Assembly: GCF_900102005.1 (NCBI RefSeq)
Contig: NZ_LT627736.1
Location: 868,001 to 932,000 of the forward strand
From: Microbacterium sp. LKL04
GTDB taxonomy: Bacteria; Actinomycetota; Actinomycetes; Actinomycetales; Microbacteriaceae
Direction: 5' to 3'
Length of the DNA stretch: 64,000 bases
This document shows positions 16,957-26,205 of this stretch, in pieces. The notes beneath the pieces were generated by a model that searched no databases, was not told the DNA's origin, and saw only the letters and a program-made list of their open reading frames with translations. Every line of letters starts with the position of its first letter. Position 1 is the stretch's first letter. Made by a program: the position numbers and the translations under genes.

Positions 16957-17271
16957 TCAGCCGACGGCGTCGGCGCTCTCGGACTCCGGAAGCTCGTGCA
17001 GGCCGGCGGGGGAGTTCGCCGCCGTCATCAGCCGCGCGATCCACTCGTGGTTGAGGGCGATGCGCGTGTCGTGGCGGCGTCGGAACGCCAGGCGCGCCGC
17101 GCGGCTCATCCAAACGGTCGTGCGTCCGGTGCCTTCGCCTGCCGCGCGCGACCAGGTGAACAGGAACGACTCACCCCGGCGGAGCTTGGCGTAGATGACC
17201 GCCTCGAGGTGGACGAGCGTCCGGTCGTCGATGTCGAATCGCGTCGTGGCGTTGTAAGAGAGGAGTCCCAT
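16957..17271 (-). CDS. DUF7882 family protein
   Basis: 104 residues, small and soluble. The pattern LVHLEAVIYAKLRRGESFLF followed by GRTTVWMSRAARLAF and ANSPAGL matches a family of small proteins frequent in Microbacteriaceae, sometimes annotated as ATP-dependent DNA ligase. It has none of the ligase motifs, so that label should not be used. The function is unknown. It starts with ATG at 17271 and forms a single-gene unit between the tRNA cluster and ynfA. Confidence 0.8.
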   Translation of the reverse strand: MGLLSYNATTRFDIDDRTLVHLEAVIYAKLRRGESFLFTWSRAAGEGTGRTTVWMSRAARLAFRRRHDTRIALNHEWIARLMTAANSPAGLHELPESESADAVG

Positions 17272-17407
17272 GGAACCGACCCAGGTCTAGGCGTACAGAG
17301 AGGGTGGAGCTGCGGTCTCCTCCGCCATTGTCTCACCCGGCACACGCGTTCCCGTGCCGGGTCCGCCGTGTCATATCCGCGTCATCGGTCGCTGCCAGAC
17401 TGACGAC

Positions 17408-17758
17408 ATGACCACCGCGCGGATCGTCACCCTCTTCATCGTCGCCGCCCTCGCCGAGATCGGCGGCGCCTGGCTGATCTGGCAGGCCGTGCGGGAGGAC
17501 CGCGGGTGGTGGTTCGCACTGCTGGGGATCGTCGCTCTCGGTGCGTACGGCTTCGTCGCGGCGTTCCAGCCCGACGCGAACTTCGGTCGGGTCCTCGCCG
17601 CCTACGGAGGCGTCTTCATCGCCGGATCGCTCGCCTGGGGGATCGTCGTCGACGGGTTCCGGCCGACCGTGTGGGACTACGTCGGATCGGCGATCGCCCT
17701 CGTCGGGGCCGCGATCATCATCCTCGCGCCGGTCGTCACCGAGACGTCGGAGGGATGA
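17408..17758 (+). CDS. YnfA/UPF0060 family membrane protein
   Basis: 116 residues with four predicted membrane helices (about 4-24, 33-52, 62-82, 92-110). The family block [11 protein letters not shown] lies near residue 14 and [16 protein letters not shown] near 66. Small-multidrug-resistance-like fold; the role is unknown. The ATG at 17408 comes 6 bases after CAGACT, a variant -10 box, so it is probably leaderless; an in-frame upstream start has no support. Confidence 0.88.
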   Translation: MTTARIVTLFIVAALAEIGGAWLIWQAVREDRGWWFALLGIVALGAYGFVAAFQPDANFGRVLAAYGGVFIAGSLAWGIVVDGFRPTVWDYVGSAIALVGAAIIILAPVVTETSEG

Positions 17759-17776
17759 TCGCGACCCCGGGTCGCC

Positions 17777-18820
17777 TCAGGGGACGATGACCGCGCGGCC
17801 GCGGACCGTCCCGGCAGCGAGTGCCTCGTAGGCCTTCGGGCCGTCGTCGAGGGAGTACCGCTGGATCTCGACCCCGACCTGACCGGAGCGCGCGAGGTCG
17901 AGAACCTCGACCAGTTCGCTGCGTGAGCCCCAGTAGGGGATGCGAAGAGCCGCGTCGTAAGCGATCGACCCGAAGCCGACGTGAGCCGTGCCACCACCGA
18001 TGCCGACGATCGTGACATCCGCATCGAGCGCGGCCGACCCGACGGCGGTCGCGATCGTCGGCTCGGCGCCGACGAAGTCGAACACGGCGTTCGCTCCCAG
18101 GCCGCCCGTGAGTTCACGGATCCGATCGACGGCGTTCTCATCGCTGATGACGGTGTGGTGGGCGCCGACCTCACGCGCCAACGCGAGCTTCTCATCGGTG
18201 ACGTCGAGCGCGATGACCGTCGCCGCCGACACCGCCCGGAGGATCTGGATCGCGACGTGACCCAGCCCGCCGGTCCCGATGACGACCGCCGTCGTCCCTG
18301 CGCCGAGCTTCGGCAGAGAGGTCTTGATCGCGTGATACGGCGTCAGACCGGCATCCGTCAACGACACGTTCTGCTCAGGATCGAGGTCACCGAGCGGTAC
18401 GAGGTGCCGTGCGCTGTCGACGATCATGTACTCCGCCATCGAGCCGGGAGCGCCGAGGCCCGGAGGCATGATCCCCTCGGCCTGCGCGTTCGTGCAGTAG
18501 TTCTCCTTGCCTTCCGCGCAGTTGCGGCACCGACCGCATCCCCACGGCCCGTAGACCGCGACCGCGTCGCCGACCTGGAGGTGCTCGACGCCGTCGCCGA
18601 GTGCCTCGACGATGCCGGCGCCCTCGTGCCCGAGGGTGAGCGGGAGTGGGTACCCGGCGGCGGTGTACTCCTCCTCGCTCAGGCTCATGACGAATTCGTC
18701 GGAGTGGCACACTCCCGCGGCGGTGACCTTCAGCAGGACCTGTCCGGGTCCGGGAGAGGGCTTCTCGATCTCGACGACTTCAGGGTGGGAACCGATTCGT
18801 GTGTATTGGAGTGCCTTCAT
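17777..18820 (-). CDS. Zinc-dependent secondary-alcohol dehydrogenase, ADH-A-like
   Basis: 347-residue medium-chain dehydrogenase. Catalytic zinc ligands are in GVCHSDEF (Cys near 38) and TLGHEGAG (His near 62). A structural-zinc Cys cluster GCGRCRNC lies near residues 92-103, and the Rossmann motif VIGTGGLGHVA near 174. Long stretches (GVCHSDEF, YGPWGCGRC, LTDAGLTPYHAIK, IGTGGLGHVAIQ) recall ADH-A of Rhodococcus ruber, an NAD-dependent enzyme acting on secondary alcohols and ketones. That comparison is from memory. The ATG at 18820 lies 7 bases after TAGCGT on the minus strand; the longer frame upstream is antisense to the ACT gene and is not used. Confidence 0.92.
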   Translation of the reverse strand: MKALQYTRIGSHPEVVEIEKPSPGPGQVLLKVTAAGVCHSDEFVMSLSEEEYTAAGYPLPLTLGHEGAGIVEALGDGVEHLQVGDAVAVYGPWGCGRCRNCAEGKENYCTNAQAEGIMPPGLGAPGSMAEYMIVDSARHLVPLGDLDPEQNVSLTDAGLTPYHAIKTSLPKLGAGTTAVVIGTGGLGHVAIQILRAVSAATVIALDVTDEKLALAREVGAHHTVISDENAVDRIRELTGGLGANAVFDFVGAEPTIATAVGSAALDADVTIVGIGGGTAHVGFGSIAYDAALRIPYWGSRSELVEVLDLARSGQVGVEIQRYSLDDGPKAYEALAAGTVRGRAVIVP

Positions 18821-18827
18821 GCCGGGC

Positions 18828-18833
18828 ACGCTA
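18828..18833 (-). promoter_or_regulatory. -10 element of the alcohol dehydrogenase gene, leaderless spacing
   Basis: TAGCGT on the minus strand ends 7 bases before the ATG at 18820. Confidence 0.5.
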
Positions 18834-18884
18834 CGCGCCGACCGTCGTCGCACGCACGGCCCTGCGCTCGTGCAGCCGGGGAGA

Positions 18885-18890
18885 TAGGAT
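18885..18890 (+). promoter_or_regulatory. -10 element of the ACT protein gene, leaderless spacing
   Basis: TAGGAT is followed by CCGGCC and the ATG at 18897; there is no ribosome site in the 6-base gap. Confidence 0.6.
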
Positions 18891-18896
18891 CCGGCC

Positions 18897-19409
18897 ATGG
18901 CCCACCTCGTGCTCACTGTGGTCGGCGACGACCGTCCCGGACTCGTCAACGCCCTCGCCGAGCAGGTGTCCACCGTCGGCGGCAACTGGGAACGCAGTGA
19001 GCTCGCCGAGCTCGCCGGCGCGTTCGCCGGCATCGTGCTCGTCACGATCGACGACGACCGCCAGGCCGACCTCGTCTCCGCCCTCGAAGGGCTCGACGGG
19101 ATGCTGCGGGTCAGCGTCCACGGCGGACGCGCCGCGGTCGCCCCGGAGGCGGCCGAGCGCTCGCTCGAGGTGACCGTCCTCGGCAACGACAGGCCCGGGA
19201 TCGTCCGCGACGTCACCGCGGCCATCGCGGACCACGCACTCAGCATCGACACCTTCCGTAGCCGCACGCTCGACGCTCCCATGGCCGGAGGGACGCTTTT
19301 CGAGGCGACCGTCGCCTTCCGGTTGCCGGTCGGAGCGGATGCCGCCACCGTGACCCACGCGTTGGAAGAGCTCGCCGGCGAGATCCAGGTGGACCTGACC
19401 GTCGCCTGA
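18897..19409 (+). CDS. Double-ACT-domain regulator (GcvR-like)
   Basis: 170 residues made of two ACT domains: VGDDRPGLVNALAEQV near residue 8 and LGNDRPGIVRDVTAAI near 97. ACT pairs bind amino acids. The closest known relatives are glycine-cleavage repressor GcvR proteins, but no gcv gene or DNA-binding domain is nearby, so the ligand and partner are unknown. It is the first gene of a two-gene unit: the AlkD-like gene starts 2 bases after its stop. Confidence 0.82.
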   Translation: MAHLVLTVVGDDRPGLVNALAEQVSTVGGNWERSELAELAGAFAGIVLVTIDDDRQADLVSALEGLDGMLRVSVHGGRAAVAPEAAERSLEVTVLGNDRPGIVRDVTAAIADHALSIDTFRSRTLDAPMAGGTLFEATVAFRLPVGADAATVTHALEELAGEIQVDLTVA

Positions 19410-19410
19410 C

Positions 19411-20067
19411 GTGAGCCGCGTCGACGAGATCCGCGCCCGCCTGCGGGCGGCGGCGGATCCTTCGCGTGCCGCCGGCCAGCAGGCCTATATGAAGTCCGAC
19501 CTGCCGTTCCTCGGCGTCCGCGTGCCGGACACCCGACGCATCGCTCGTGCCGTCGTCGCGGGGGAGCCGGACGCCGCGGTCATCATCGAGGATGCTCAGC
19601 AGTTGTGGGACGTGGCATCCCACCGCGAAGAGAGATACGCGGCGATGATGCTCCTCGCGGTGCCGCCTGCCCGGGCGGACCTGCGCATCGTCCCGCTGAT
19701 CGAACGCATGGTGCGGGCCGGCCGGTGGTGGGACATCACCGACGAGTTGAGCGGCCGCATCCGGGAACTCCTGGACGCCCACCCCCGCGACGGGGAGGCG
19801 CTCGTGCGCGGGTGGTGCGTCAGCGAGGAGATGTGGCTGCGCCGACTCGCCATCCTCAGCCAGCTCGGCCGTCGCGGGCAGACGGACCTGCACTTGCTGG
19901 CTGATGCGCTCCGGCCGAACCTCCGCGACGGAGAGTTCTTCATCCGGAAGGCCATCGGCTGGGCGCTCCGCGACGCCGCTCGTTCGTACCCCGAGTGGGT
20001 GGAGGCGTATGTCGCCGCGCACGCGCTCAGCCCGCTCAGTCGTCGCGAGGCGTTGAAGCACCTCTGA
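19411..20067 (+). CDS. DNA alkylation repair protein (AlkD-like HEAT repeats)
   Basis: 218 residues, all-helical, with the DNA alkylation repair family pattern: YMKSDLPFLGVRVPDTRRIAR near residue 27 (split here by the reader as YMKSDLPFLGV and RVPDTRR), ERYAAMMLL near 70, WWDITDEL near 105, EMWLRRLAILSQL near 142 and FFIRKAIGWALRD near 172. AlkD glycosylases excise 3- and 7-alkylpurines using HEAT repeats. The GTG start at 19411 is directly behind the ACT gene. It converges with the permease gene with a 4-base gap. Confidence 0.87.
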   Translation: MSRVDEIRARLRAAADPSRAAGQQAYMKSDLPFLGVRVPDTRRIARAVVAGEPDAAVIIEDAQQLWDVASHREERYAAMMLLAVPPARADLRIVPLIERMVRAGRWWDITDELSGRIRELLDAHPRDGEALVRGWCVSEEMWLRRLAILSQLGRRGQTDLHLLADALRPNLRDGEFFIRKAIGWALRDAARSYPEWVEAYVAAHALSPLSRREALKHL

Positions 20068-20071
20068 CGCG

Positions 20072-21238
20072 TCAGCGCAGGAACGGCGGGAGCGTCGCGG
20101 CTGCCACGATGGCGGGAGCCGCGACGAGACCCCAGAGGATGAAGCGACGCCACGGCAGGTGGACCTCCGCGGCCACCAGTCGCTGGTGCCACAGCAGGGT
20201 GGCGAGCGATGCCCACGGTGTGATGAGCGGCCCTGCGTTGACACCGATCAGGAGTGCCGCGAGTCGCTCCGGCGTATCCGCGGTCGACTCGAGCAGCAGG
20301 TAGGCGGGCAGGTTGTCGAGACCGTTCGCGGCGACCAGCGCGGTTCCCGACATGCGGAGCAGGTTGAGTGGTTCGGAGCCCGTCCCGGCCAGCGTGGCGG
20401 CGAGCTGACCGGATCCCCACGCCTCGAGGGCCGCGACCGCGGAGAACAGTCCGGCGGCGAAGACGAGGAGCGACCACGGCACGAGCCCGACGCTCAGGGC
20501 CTTCGGCGAGCGCCACGCGAACAGCCCGAGCAGCGCGAGCGCTGCTCCCGTCGCCGGGATCCACGGCTCGACCCCGCTGACGAGCAGAGGCAGAAGCGCG
20601 ACGACCACGACGGATGCCGCGACCAGCTGCACCCGGTCACTCACCCGCGGCGGCGCCGCGACCGTGAACGTCCCGACGAGCGATCGGCGGTGAAACGCCC
20701 ACAGCAGGGCGACCGTCACGAGGACGGCGACGGCAGCGGACGGACCCAGCAGGAGGACGAAGGATGCCGGATCGCCGCCGCCCGGCATCCGTGCCAGGGC
20801 GAGGAGGTTCGTCAGGTTCGACACCGGCAGCAGGAGTGACGCGGTGTTCGCGAGCCAGACGGTGGTGAGCGCGAAGGGAAGCGGCGGCAGGCCGTTGGCG
20901 CGCGCGACGGCGACGACGACGGGCGTCAGGAGCACGGCCGTGGTGTCGAGCGAGAGGAACGCCGTCGTCACGACGGCGAGCATCACGACCAGCACCCACA
21001 GGAGCATCGTGCGTCCGTGCGACAGGCGTGCGAGCCACGATGCGGTGACGTCGAACACGCCTGCCTTCGCGGCGAGCTCGGCGACGATCGTGACCGCCAC
21101 GACGAACGCGAGGATCGGCAGGACGCGCTCGGCGACATCCCCGAGGTCGGCCAGGGGCAGGACGCCGGTGGCGAGGGCGGCCACCGCCCCCAGCAGGAGG
21201 GCGACTCCCGCGAGAGCGAGCTTCACGGCATCCATCAT
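20072..21238 (-). CDS. ArsB/SLC13-type permease
   Basis: 388 residues with about 11 hydrophobic helices. The signature LSLDTTAVLLTPVV near residue 88 and the second half-repeat ANGLDNLPAYLLL near 300 are the paired discontinuous helices of ArsB/CitM-type ion transporters. The substrate (arsenite, citrate, sulfate or another anion) cannot be read from sequence. No arsR, arsA or arsC gene is nearby, so an arsenic role is not supported. It begins at one of two adjacent ATGs (21238 or 21235); the longer open frame overlaps thrS and is rejected. Confidence 0.82.
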   Translation of the reverse strand: MMDAVKLALAGVALLLGAVAALATGVLPLADLGDVAERVLPILAFVVAVTIVAELAAKAGVFDVTASWLARLSHGRTMLLWVLVVMLAVVTTAFLSLDTTAVLLTPVVVAVARANGLPPLPFALTTVWLANTASLLLPVSNLTNLLALARMPGGGDPASFVLLLGPSAAVAVLVTVALLWAFHRRSLVGTFTVAAPPRVSDRVQLVAASVVVVALLPLLVSGVEPWIPATGAALALLGLFAWRSPKALSVGLVPWSLLVFAAGLFSAVAALEAWGSGQLAATLAGTGSEPLNLLRMSGTALVAANGLDNLPAYLLLESTADTPERLAALLIGVNAGPLITPWASLATLLWHQRLVAAEVHLPWRRFILWGLVAAPAIVAAATLPPFLR

Positions 21239-21258
21239 CGCGCCTGTCCGGTGCCCAG

Positions 21259-21264
21259 TAGACT
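21259..21264 (+). promoter_or_regulatory. -10 element upstream of thrS leader
   Basis: TAGACT ends 6 bases before the ATG at 21271, the start of a short leader frame. Transcription would begin about 120 bases before the thrS start codon. Confidence 0.5.
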
Positions 21265-21270
21265 CGCATG

Positions 21271-21324
21271 ATGCAGAACGGCCGGTCATCCCACCTCGCC
21301 GGCACGCGAACGCCGCGGGCCTGA
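21271..21324 (+). other. Possible thrS leader peptide (17 residues)
   Basis: ATG at 21271, 6 bases after a -10 box, opens a frame of 17 codons ending at TGA 21322-21324. It includes ACG CGA ACG (Thr-Arg-Thr) near its end. A GAGCGC/GCGCTC hairpin (21332-21348) follows, and CCGC at 21313-21316 could pair alternatively with GCGG at 21325-21328. This is inference from position and structure; it could be chance. Confidence 0.3.
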
Positions 21325-21392
21325 GCGGGCGGAGCGCGGTGTGCGCTCGAAGCTGACTTTCCTGATCCGAGCCACTTCCTGGAGTTCTCCCC

Positions 21393-23402
21393 TTGACTGA
21401 TCTGATCGCCCCGGCGGACGTCGACCTTCCTGCCGACGGTTTCGCCCTGTTCCCCGACCGCTCCGTCGTCGCCCTCCGCATCGGCGGCGAGCTGAAGGAC
21501 CTCGCGACCGTCGTCGACTCCCTGGACGGCGTCGAGCCCGTGACGGTGTCGAGCCCCGACGGACTGAACATCCTCCGGCACTCGACCGCCCATATCCTCG
21601 CGCAGGCCGTGCAGCGCGTCCGCCCCCAGGCGAACCTCGGGATCGGCCCGCCGATCACGGACGGGTTCTACTACGACTTCGGCGTCGACGACCCGTTCAC
21701 CCCGGAGGACCTCAAGGCCATCAAGAAGGAGATGGAGCGGATCGTCCGGGAGGGGCAGCGCTTCGTTCGTCGCGTCGTCACGGATGACGAGGCTCGCGCC
21801 GAGCTCGCGAACGAGCCGTTCAAGCTCGAGCTCATCGGGCTCAAGGGCGGGTCCCAGGAGGCGGCCGAGGGCGCCTCCGTCGAGGTCGGCGCCGGCGAGT
21901 TGACGATCTACGACAACGTCACCCGCGACGGTGAGACCGCGTGGAAAGACCTGTGCCGCGGACCCCATGTGCCGAGCACCCGTATCGCCGGCAACGGCTG
22001 GGACCTCACCCGCGTGGCCGGTGCCTACTGGCGCGGCAGCGAGAAGAACCCGCAGCTGCAGCGCATCTACGGCACCGCCTGGCCCACGAAGGACGAGCTC
22101 CGCGCCTACCAGCACCGACTCGAGGAGGCCGCCAAGCGCGACCACCGCAAGCTCGGCAAGGACCTCGACCTCTTCTCCTTCCCCGAGGAGATCGGGCCCG
22201 GCCTCTCGGTGTTCCACCCCAAGGGCGGCATCATCCGCTACGAGATCGAGCGCTACATGCGCGAGCGTCTCCTCGCCAACGGCTACCAGGTCGTGAACAC
22301 GCCCCACATCACCAAGGGTGACCTGTTCATGACGAGCGGCCACCTGCAGTGGTACGCCGACGGCATGTACCCCCCGATGGTGCTCGATGAGGTGGTGGAT
22401 GCCGACGGTCACGTCTCGCGCGAGGGCCAGGAGTACTACCTGAAGCCCATGAACTGCCCGTTCCACAACCTGATCTTCCGCTCGCGCGGACGCAGTTACC
22501 GCGAATTGCCGCTGCGGCTCAGCGAGTTCGGTTCGGTCTATCGCTACGAGAAGAGCGGCACGCTCGCCGGTCTCACCCGTGTGCGGGGCATGACACAGGA
22601 CGACACCCACATCTACGTCACCGCCGATCAGGTCAAGGGCGAGCTCGAGCACAGCCTCGAGTTCGTGCTGCAGACGCTGCGCGACTACGGGTTGAACGAC
22701 TTCTACCTCGAGCTCTCGACGAAGGAGGAGGGGAACCCCAAGTTCATCGGCGACGACCAACTGTGGGACGAGGCGACGCAGACCCTCCGCGAGGTCGCCG
22801 AGGGCTCCGGTCTGGAGCTCGTGCCCGACCCGGGTGGGGCGGCGTTCTACGGCCCGAAGATCTCGGTCCAGGCGCGTGACGCGATCGGCCGCACCTGGCA
22901 GATGTCCACGATCCAGCTCGACTTCAACCAGCCCGAGCGGTTCGAGCTCGAGTACACCGGCCCCGACGGCGAGAAGCACCGCCCGGTCATGATCCACCGC
23001 GCGCTCTTCGGATCGATCGAGCGCTTCTTCGCGATCCTGCTCGAGCACTACGCCGGTGCCTTCCCCGTCTGGCTCGCACCGGTCCAGGTCGTCGGCATCC
23101 CCGTCGCCGAGGAATACGGTCCGTATCTCGACGACATCGTCGCGCGTCTGCGCGCCGCCGGCGTCCGCGCAGAGGTCGATCACTCGGACGACCGCATGCC
23201 GAAGAAGATCCGTACCCACACGACCCAGAAGGTGCCGCTCCAGCTCATCGCGGGGGAGCAGGACCGATCGGGCGGCACGGTGTCGTTCCGGTTCCGCGAC
23301 GGGTCGCAGACCAACGGCATCCCGGTGGACGAGGCGATCGACAAGATCGTCGCGGCGATCTCGGGTCGGCTGCTCATCAACACGGCCGAGGAACTCGTAT
23401 GA
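21393..23402 (+). CDS. thrS: Threonyl-tRNA synthetase
   Basis: Charges tRNA-Thr; cytosolic. 669 residues. Editing-domain HxxxH is in [10 protein letters not shown] near residue 64, with the partner Cys/His in [10 protein letters not shown] near 187. The catalytic zinc Cys is in PMNCPFHN near 351. Motif 2 is in [13 protein letters not shown] near 397 and motif 3 in [13 protein letters not shown] near 536. The anticodon domain is complete. The start is TTG at 21393 behind GGAG at 21381-21384; no ATG or GTG gives a complete N-terminus. It overlaps the HIT gene by ATGA. Confidence 0.97.
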   Translation: MTDLIAPADVDLPADGFALFPDRSVVALRIGGELKDLATVVDSLDGVEPVTVSSPDGLNILRHSTAHILAQAVQRVRPQANLGIGPPITDGFYYDFGVDDPFTPEDLKAIKKEMERIVREGQRFVRRVVTDDEARAELANEPFKLELIGLKGGSQEAAEGASVEVGAGELTIYDNVTRDGETAWKDLCRGPHVPSTRIAGNGWDLTRVAGAYWRGSEKNPQLQRIYGTAWPTKDELRAYQHRLEEAAKRDHRKLGKDLDLFSFPEEIGPGLSVFHPKGGIIRYEIERYMRERLLANGYQVVNTPHITKGDLFMTSGHLQWYADGMYPPMVLDEVVDADGHVSREGQEYYLKPMNCPFHNLIFRSRGRSYRELPLRLSEFGSVYRYEKSGTLAGLTRVRGMTQDDTHIYVTADQVKGELEHSLEFVLQTLRDYGLNDFYLELSTKEEGNPKFIGDDQLWDEATQTLREVAEGSGLELVPDPGGAAFYGPKISVQARDAIGRTWQMSTIQLDFNQPERFELEYTGPDGEKHRPVMIHRALFGSIERFFAILLEHYAGAFPVWLAPVQVVGIPVAEEYGPYLDDIVARLRAAGVRAEVDHSDDRMPKKIRTHTTQKVPLQLIAGEQDRSGGTVSFRFRDGSQTNGIPVDEAIDKIVAAISGRLLINTAEELV

Positions 23403-23950
23403 GTGATGCCGGCGAGGTGGGCCCCGAGTCGTCGATCGACCTCGCCGGGGTTCCGGATGAGTTCCAACGGCTCTGGACGCCGCATCGGATGGCCTACATC
23501 CAGGCGGGACCGGAACCGCTCAAGCACGACTGCCCGTTCTGCGCGGCGCCCGGGAAGTCGGACGAGGAGGGGCTCATCGTCGCCCGCGGCGAGTCGGCGT
23601 ACGTCTTGCTGAACCTGTTCCCGTACAACTCGGGGCACCTGCTCGTGTGCCCGTACCGTCACTTCGGCACCTACGACGAGGCGACGCCCGAAGAGGTCGC
23701 CGAGATCGGCGCGCTGACCCAGGTGGCCATGCGGGTGCTGCGGAAGGTCGCCAACTGCGATGGCTTCAACTTGGGGATGAACCAGGGCGAGGTCGCCGGC
23801 GCGGGCGTTGCGGCGCACCTCCACCAGCACATCGTGCCCCGCTGGGCGACGGACGCGAACTTCTTCCCGATCATCGCGAAGACGAAGGCACTGCCGCAGC
23901 TGCTCGGAGAGGTCCGCCAGTCGGTGGCGGACGGCTGGCCCGTTCTCTGA
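23399..23950 (+). CDS. HIT-family hydrolase/phosphorylase (Ap4A phosphorylase-like)
   Basis: 183 residues. The histidine triad [10 protein letters not shown] lies near residues 141-150. A Cys pair CPFC near residue 44 suggests zinc. [19 protein letters not shown] near residues 68-86 is the conserved core. It resembles mycobacterial Rv2613c, an Ap4A phosphorylase also encoded next to thrS; the coupling to a synthetase that can make Ap4A is suggestive. The ATGA overlap with thrS implies translational coupling. In mycobacteria pgsA follows; here the B6 genes follow on the other strand. Confidence 0.9.
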   Translation: MSDAGEVGPESSIDLAGVPDEFQRLWTPHRMAYIQAGPEPLKHDCPFCAAPGKSDEEGLIVARGESAYVLLNLFPYNSGHLLVCPYRHFGTYDEATPEEVAEIGALTQVAMRVLRKVANCDGFNLGMNQGEVAGAGVAAHLHQHIVPRWATDANFFPIIAKTKALPQLLGEVRQSVADGWPVL

Positions 23951-23971
23951 CAGGCCCGCCGTCCGCGGGGA

Positions 23972-24823
23972 TCACCGGACCTGCGTGACCTCGAACTGCA
24001 TCCGCGGGTGCGCGTACGCCTCCTGCGACTCGACGAGCTGCAGCTCTCGCGTGCCCGCGTCGTAGGTGTTCTGGAGCAGGTCGAACACGCTCGAGGTGGT
24101 CCTCGCGAGCGCATCGGCGGCATTCCCGCTCTCGCGGAAGTGCGCGGTGAACAGGGCGGCGGTGACGTCGCCGGAGCCGTTCGCCTTCATCGGGATGTGC
24201 GGCGTGCGGACGATCCACGCACCGTCATCCGTCACGGCGAGCATCTCGATCGTCCCCTCGGGTCGGTCGGGCCGCTCGACGCTCGTCACGAGCACGGTCG
24301 ACGGTCCCATCGCACGCGCCGCGTCGACGGAGGCCAGGGTCGAGTCGAGGTCGGCGGCGTCGGTGCCGGTGAGGAAGCCGAGCTCGAACTGATTCGGCGT
24401 GATCAGGTCGGCGGCGGGGACGACCCGCTCGCGGAGGAGGACCGGGATGGCGGGGGCCACGAAGCATCCGCTCTTCGCATTTCCCATGACCGGGTCGCAG
24501 GCGTAGATCGCGTTCGGGTTCGCGGCCTTGACGCGCGCGACGGCGTCGAGGATGACGTCGCCGATCCCCTCGCCGCCCTGGTAGCCCGAGAGGACGGCGT
24601 CGATCTCGCCGAAGGCGCCGCGTTCCTCGATGCCGGTGATGACGTCGGCGACGTCCTGCGGGCTGATGAGCGGGCCGCGCCAGGCGCCGTAACCGGTGTG
24701 GTTCGAGAAGTTCACTGTGTAGACCGGGTAGACCTCGACGCCGATGCGCTGCAGCGGGAACACGGCGGCGGAGTTGCCGACGTGACCGTACGCGACGGCG
24801 GACTGGATGGAGAGGATCTTCAC
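23972..24823 (-). CDS. pdxY: Pyridoxal kinase
   Basis: Phosphorylates pyridoxal to PLP in the vitamin B6 salvage route; ribokinase-like fold. 283 residues. ILSIQSAVAYGHVGNSAA near the N-terminus, CDPVMGNAKSGCFV near residue 115, and the anion-hole motif KANGSGDVTAALF near 215 are diagnostic. It starts with GTG at 24823, overlapping the pdxR stop by GTGA. Being in one unit with the B6 regulator and opposite the de novo synthase genes, it completes a B6 supply locus. Confidence 0.94.
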   Translation of the reverse strand: MKILSIQSAVAYGHVGNSAAVFPLQRIGVEVYPVYTVNFSNHTGYGAWRGPLISPQDVADVITGIEERGAFGEIDAVLSGYQGGEGIGDVILDAVARVKAANPNAIYACDPVMGNAKSGCFVAPAIPVLLRERVVPAADLITPNQFELGFLTGTDAADLDSTLASVDAARAMGPSTVLVTSVERPDRPEGTIEMLAVTDDGAWIVRTPHIPMKANGSGDVTAALFTAHFRESGNAADALARTTSSVFDLLQNTYDAGTRELQLVESQEAYAHPRMQFEVTQVR

Positions 24824-26172
24824 GGGGCGGTACTCGCTTCCGGTGAGGGCACGATCGCTCGCGCCGAGGCGGCGACGTCGGCGGCGAGCCGCGCGAGGTC
24901 GATGTCGGACAGGTCGTGGACGGTCAGGCGCAGGCGATGGCGGGCGTCGTCGTCGGCGAGGAAGAATTCGTCGCCGGGCCGGGCCAGCCAGCCGCGTCGC
25001 ATCAACTGCTCGGCGACGGCTCGGGCGGGAGCCGGGACCCGGACCCACAGGCTGAGGCCGTCGCCCGCCGTCGTGGGGACCCCGTGGCGGGTCAGCTCGT
25101 CGGCGAACGCCTCGTTGCGTGACCGGTAGTGCCGGGCCGCGCGTTCGACGCCGGCCATGACCTCGTCATCGGACACCAGCGTGACGACGAGCCGCTGCAG
25201 CAGGTGGCTCACCCAGGTGGAGCCGGGGCTCAGCCGCCGCGCCAGGCGGTCCGCGGTCTCACGGTCGCTCGCGGTCACGGCGAGGCACATGTCGGGCCCC
25301 AGGAACTTCGAGACCGATCGGATCAGCGCCCACCGACGATGATCCGGTCCGATGATCGAGTGGTACGGCTCCCGCGAGAGCATCGAGAAGTGGTCGTCCT
25401 CGATGACCAGGACGTACGGATGCCGCGCCAGCACGGCTCGCAGCTCCGCCGCCCTCTCGGCGGTCAGGCTCACGCCGGTGGGGTTCTGCGCGCGGGGCGT
25501 GCAGACGATGGCGCGGACGCCCGCGTCGAGCGCGGCCTGGAGGCCGGCCACCGTCATCCCGTGCTCGTCGACGGGGATAGCGATGGGTCGGTAGCCGCCG
25601 ATCTTCACGGTCCGCAACGCCGACAGGAAGCACGGGTCTTCGAGTCCGACACCGTCGTCGCGGGTGAGGGCGTCGGCGAACAGGCGCTCCAGCGCGTCCA
25701 CGGCGCCGCCGGTGATCGTCAGCCGGAGATCGTCCCGGCCGGGGAGGTCGTTCTCGATCCACCGGGCTGCCCACTCCTCGAGGTCGGGGTCAATGGTCGG
25801 CTCGCCGTAGAGGACGGGGCGGCCGGCGAGGCTCGACAGGGCATGGGACGGATCGGGGATGAGGGTGGGGTCGGGGTTGCCCGTCGCGATATCGCGGAGG
25901 ACCGTGTCGGCGGCGAATCCCTCCTGGGCAGGGTCCGAGCGCGGCGCGACGCGGGTTCCGGCTCGACCGGCGGTCTCCACGGCGCCCGCAGCGGCGAGGT
26001 GGCGGTAGGCCGCGACGACGGTGTTCCGGTTGACGCCGATCGTGTCGGCGAGAGCTCGCACCGGAGGAAGCGCAGCGCCGGGGCCGAGGTCGCCGCGGTC
26101 GATGAGGGAACGGATGCTGTCGGCGATCTCCGCGGCGGTGTCGCCGCTGATCGCCAGGACATCGTTCGTCAT
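24820..26172 (-). CDS. pdxR: MocR/PdxR-type regulator (GntR HTH plus aminotransferase domain)
   Basis: 450 residues. The N-terminal winged helix (about residues 10-80) includes [21 protein letters not shown] class I aminotransferase-like domain follows, with the PLP Lys in [10 protein letters not shown] near residue 287 and the [13 protein letters not shown] block near 125. MocR-family PdxR proteins sense PLP and activate pdxST. Its divergent placement 40 bases from pdxS and its coupling to pdxY support that role. The ATG at 26172 lies 7 bases after TAGACT on the minus strand, so a leaderless start is likely. Confidence 0.92.
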   Translation of the reverse strand: MTNDVLAISGDTAAEIADSIRSLIDRGDLGPGAALPPVRALADTIGVNRNTVVAAYRHLAAAGAVETAGRAGTRVAPRSDPAQEGFAADTVLRDIATGNPDPTLIPDPSHALSSLAGRPVLYGEPTIDPDLEEWAARWIENDLPGRDDLRLTITGGAVDALERLFADALTRDDGVGLEDPCFLSALRTVKIGGYRPIAIPVDEHGMTVAGLQAALDAGVRAIVCTPRAQNPTGVSLTAERAAELRAVLARHPYVLVIEDDHFSMLSREPYHSIIGPDHRRWALIRSVSKFLGPDMCLAVTASDRETADRLARRLSPGSTWVSHLLQRLVVTLVSDDEVMAGVERAARHYRSRNEAFADELTRHGVPTTAGDGLSLWVRVPAPARAVAEQLMRRGWLARPGDEFFLADDDARHRLRLTVHDLSDIDLARLAADVAASARAIVPSPEASTAP

Positions 26173-26179
26173 GCCGTCG

Positions 26180-26205
26180 AGTCTATGTCCGGGTCATGCT
26201 AACTT
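26180..26205. promoter_or_regulatory. Divergent pdxR/pdxS promoters, both leaderless
   Basis: On the minus strand TAGACT (26185-26180) ends 7 bases before the pdxR ATG at 26172. On the plus strand TAACTT (26200-26205) ends 7 bases before the pdxS ATG at 26213. The whole control region is 40 bases, so each promoter lies in the upstream region of the other and PdxR binding would affect both. Confidence 0.6.

Noticed and set aside
16957..17271. ATP-dependent DNA ligase, a label often attached to this family.
   Set aside because: At 104 residues it lacks the KxDG and other nucleotidyltransferase motifs.
20072..21238. Arsenic-resistance determinant.
   Set aside because: Only the permease fold supports it; there is no arsR, arsC or arsA nearby and ArsB-like folds transport many anions.
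21240..21392. T-box riboswitch before thrS.
   Set aside because: No T-box sequence, specifier stem or terminator/antiterminator pair is visible; only a short frame and small hairpin are present.
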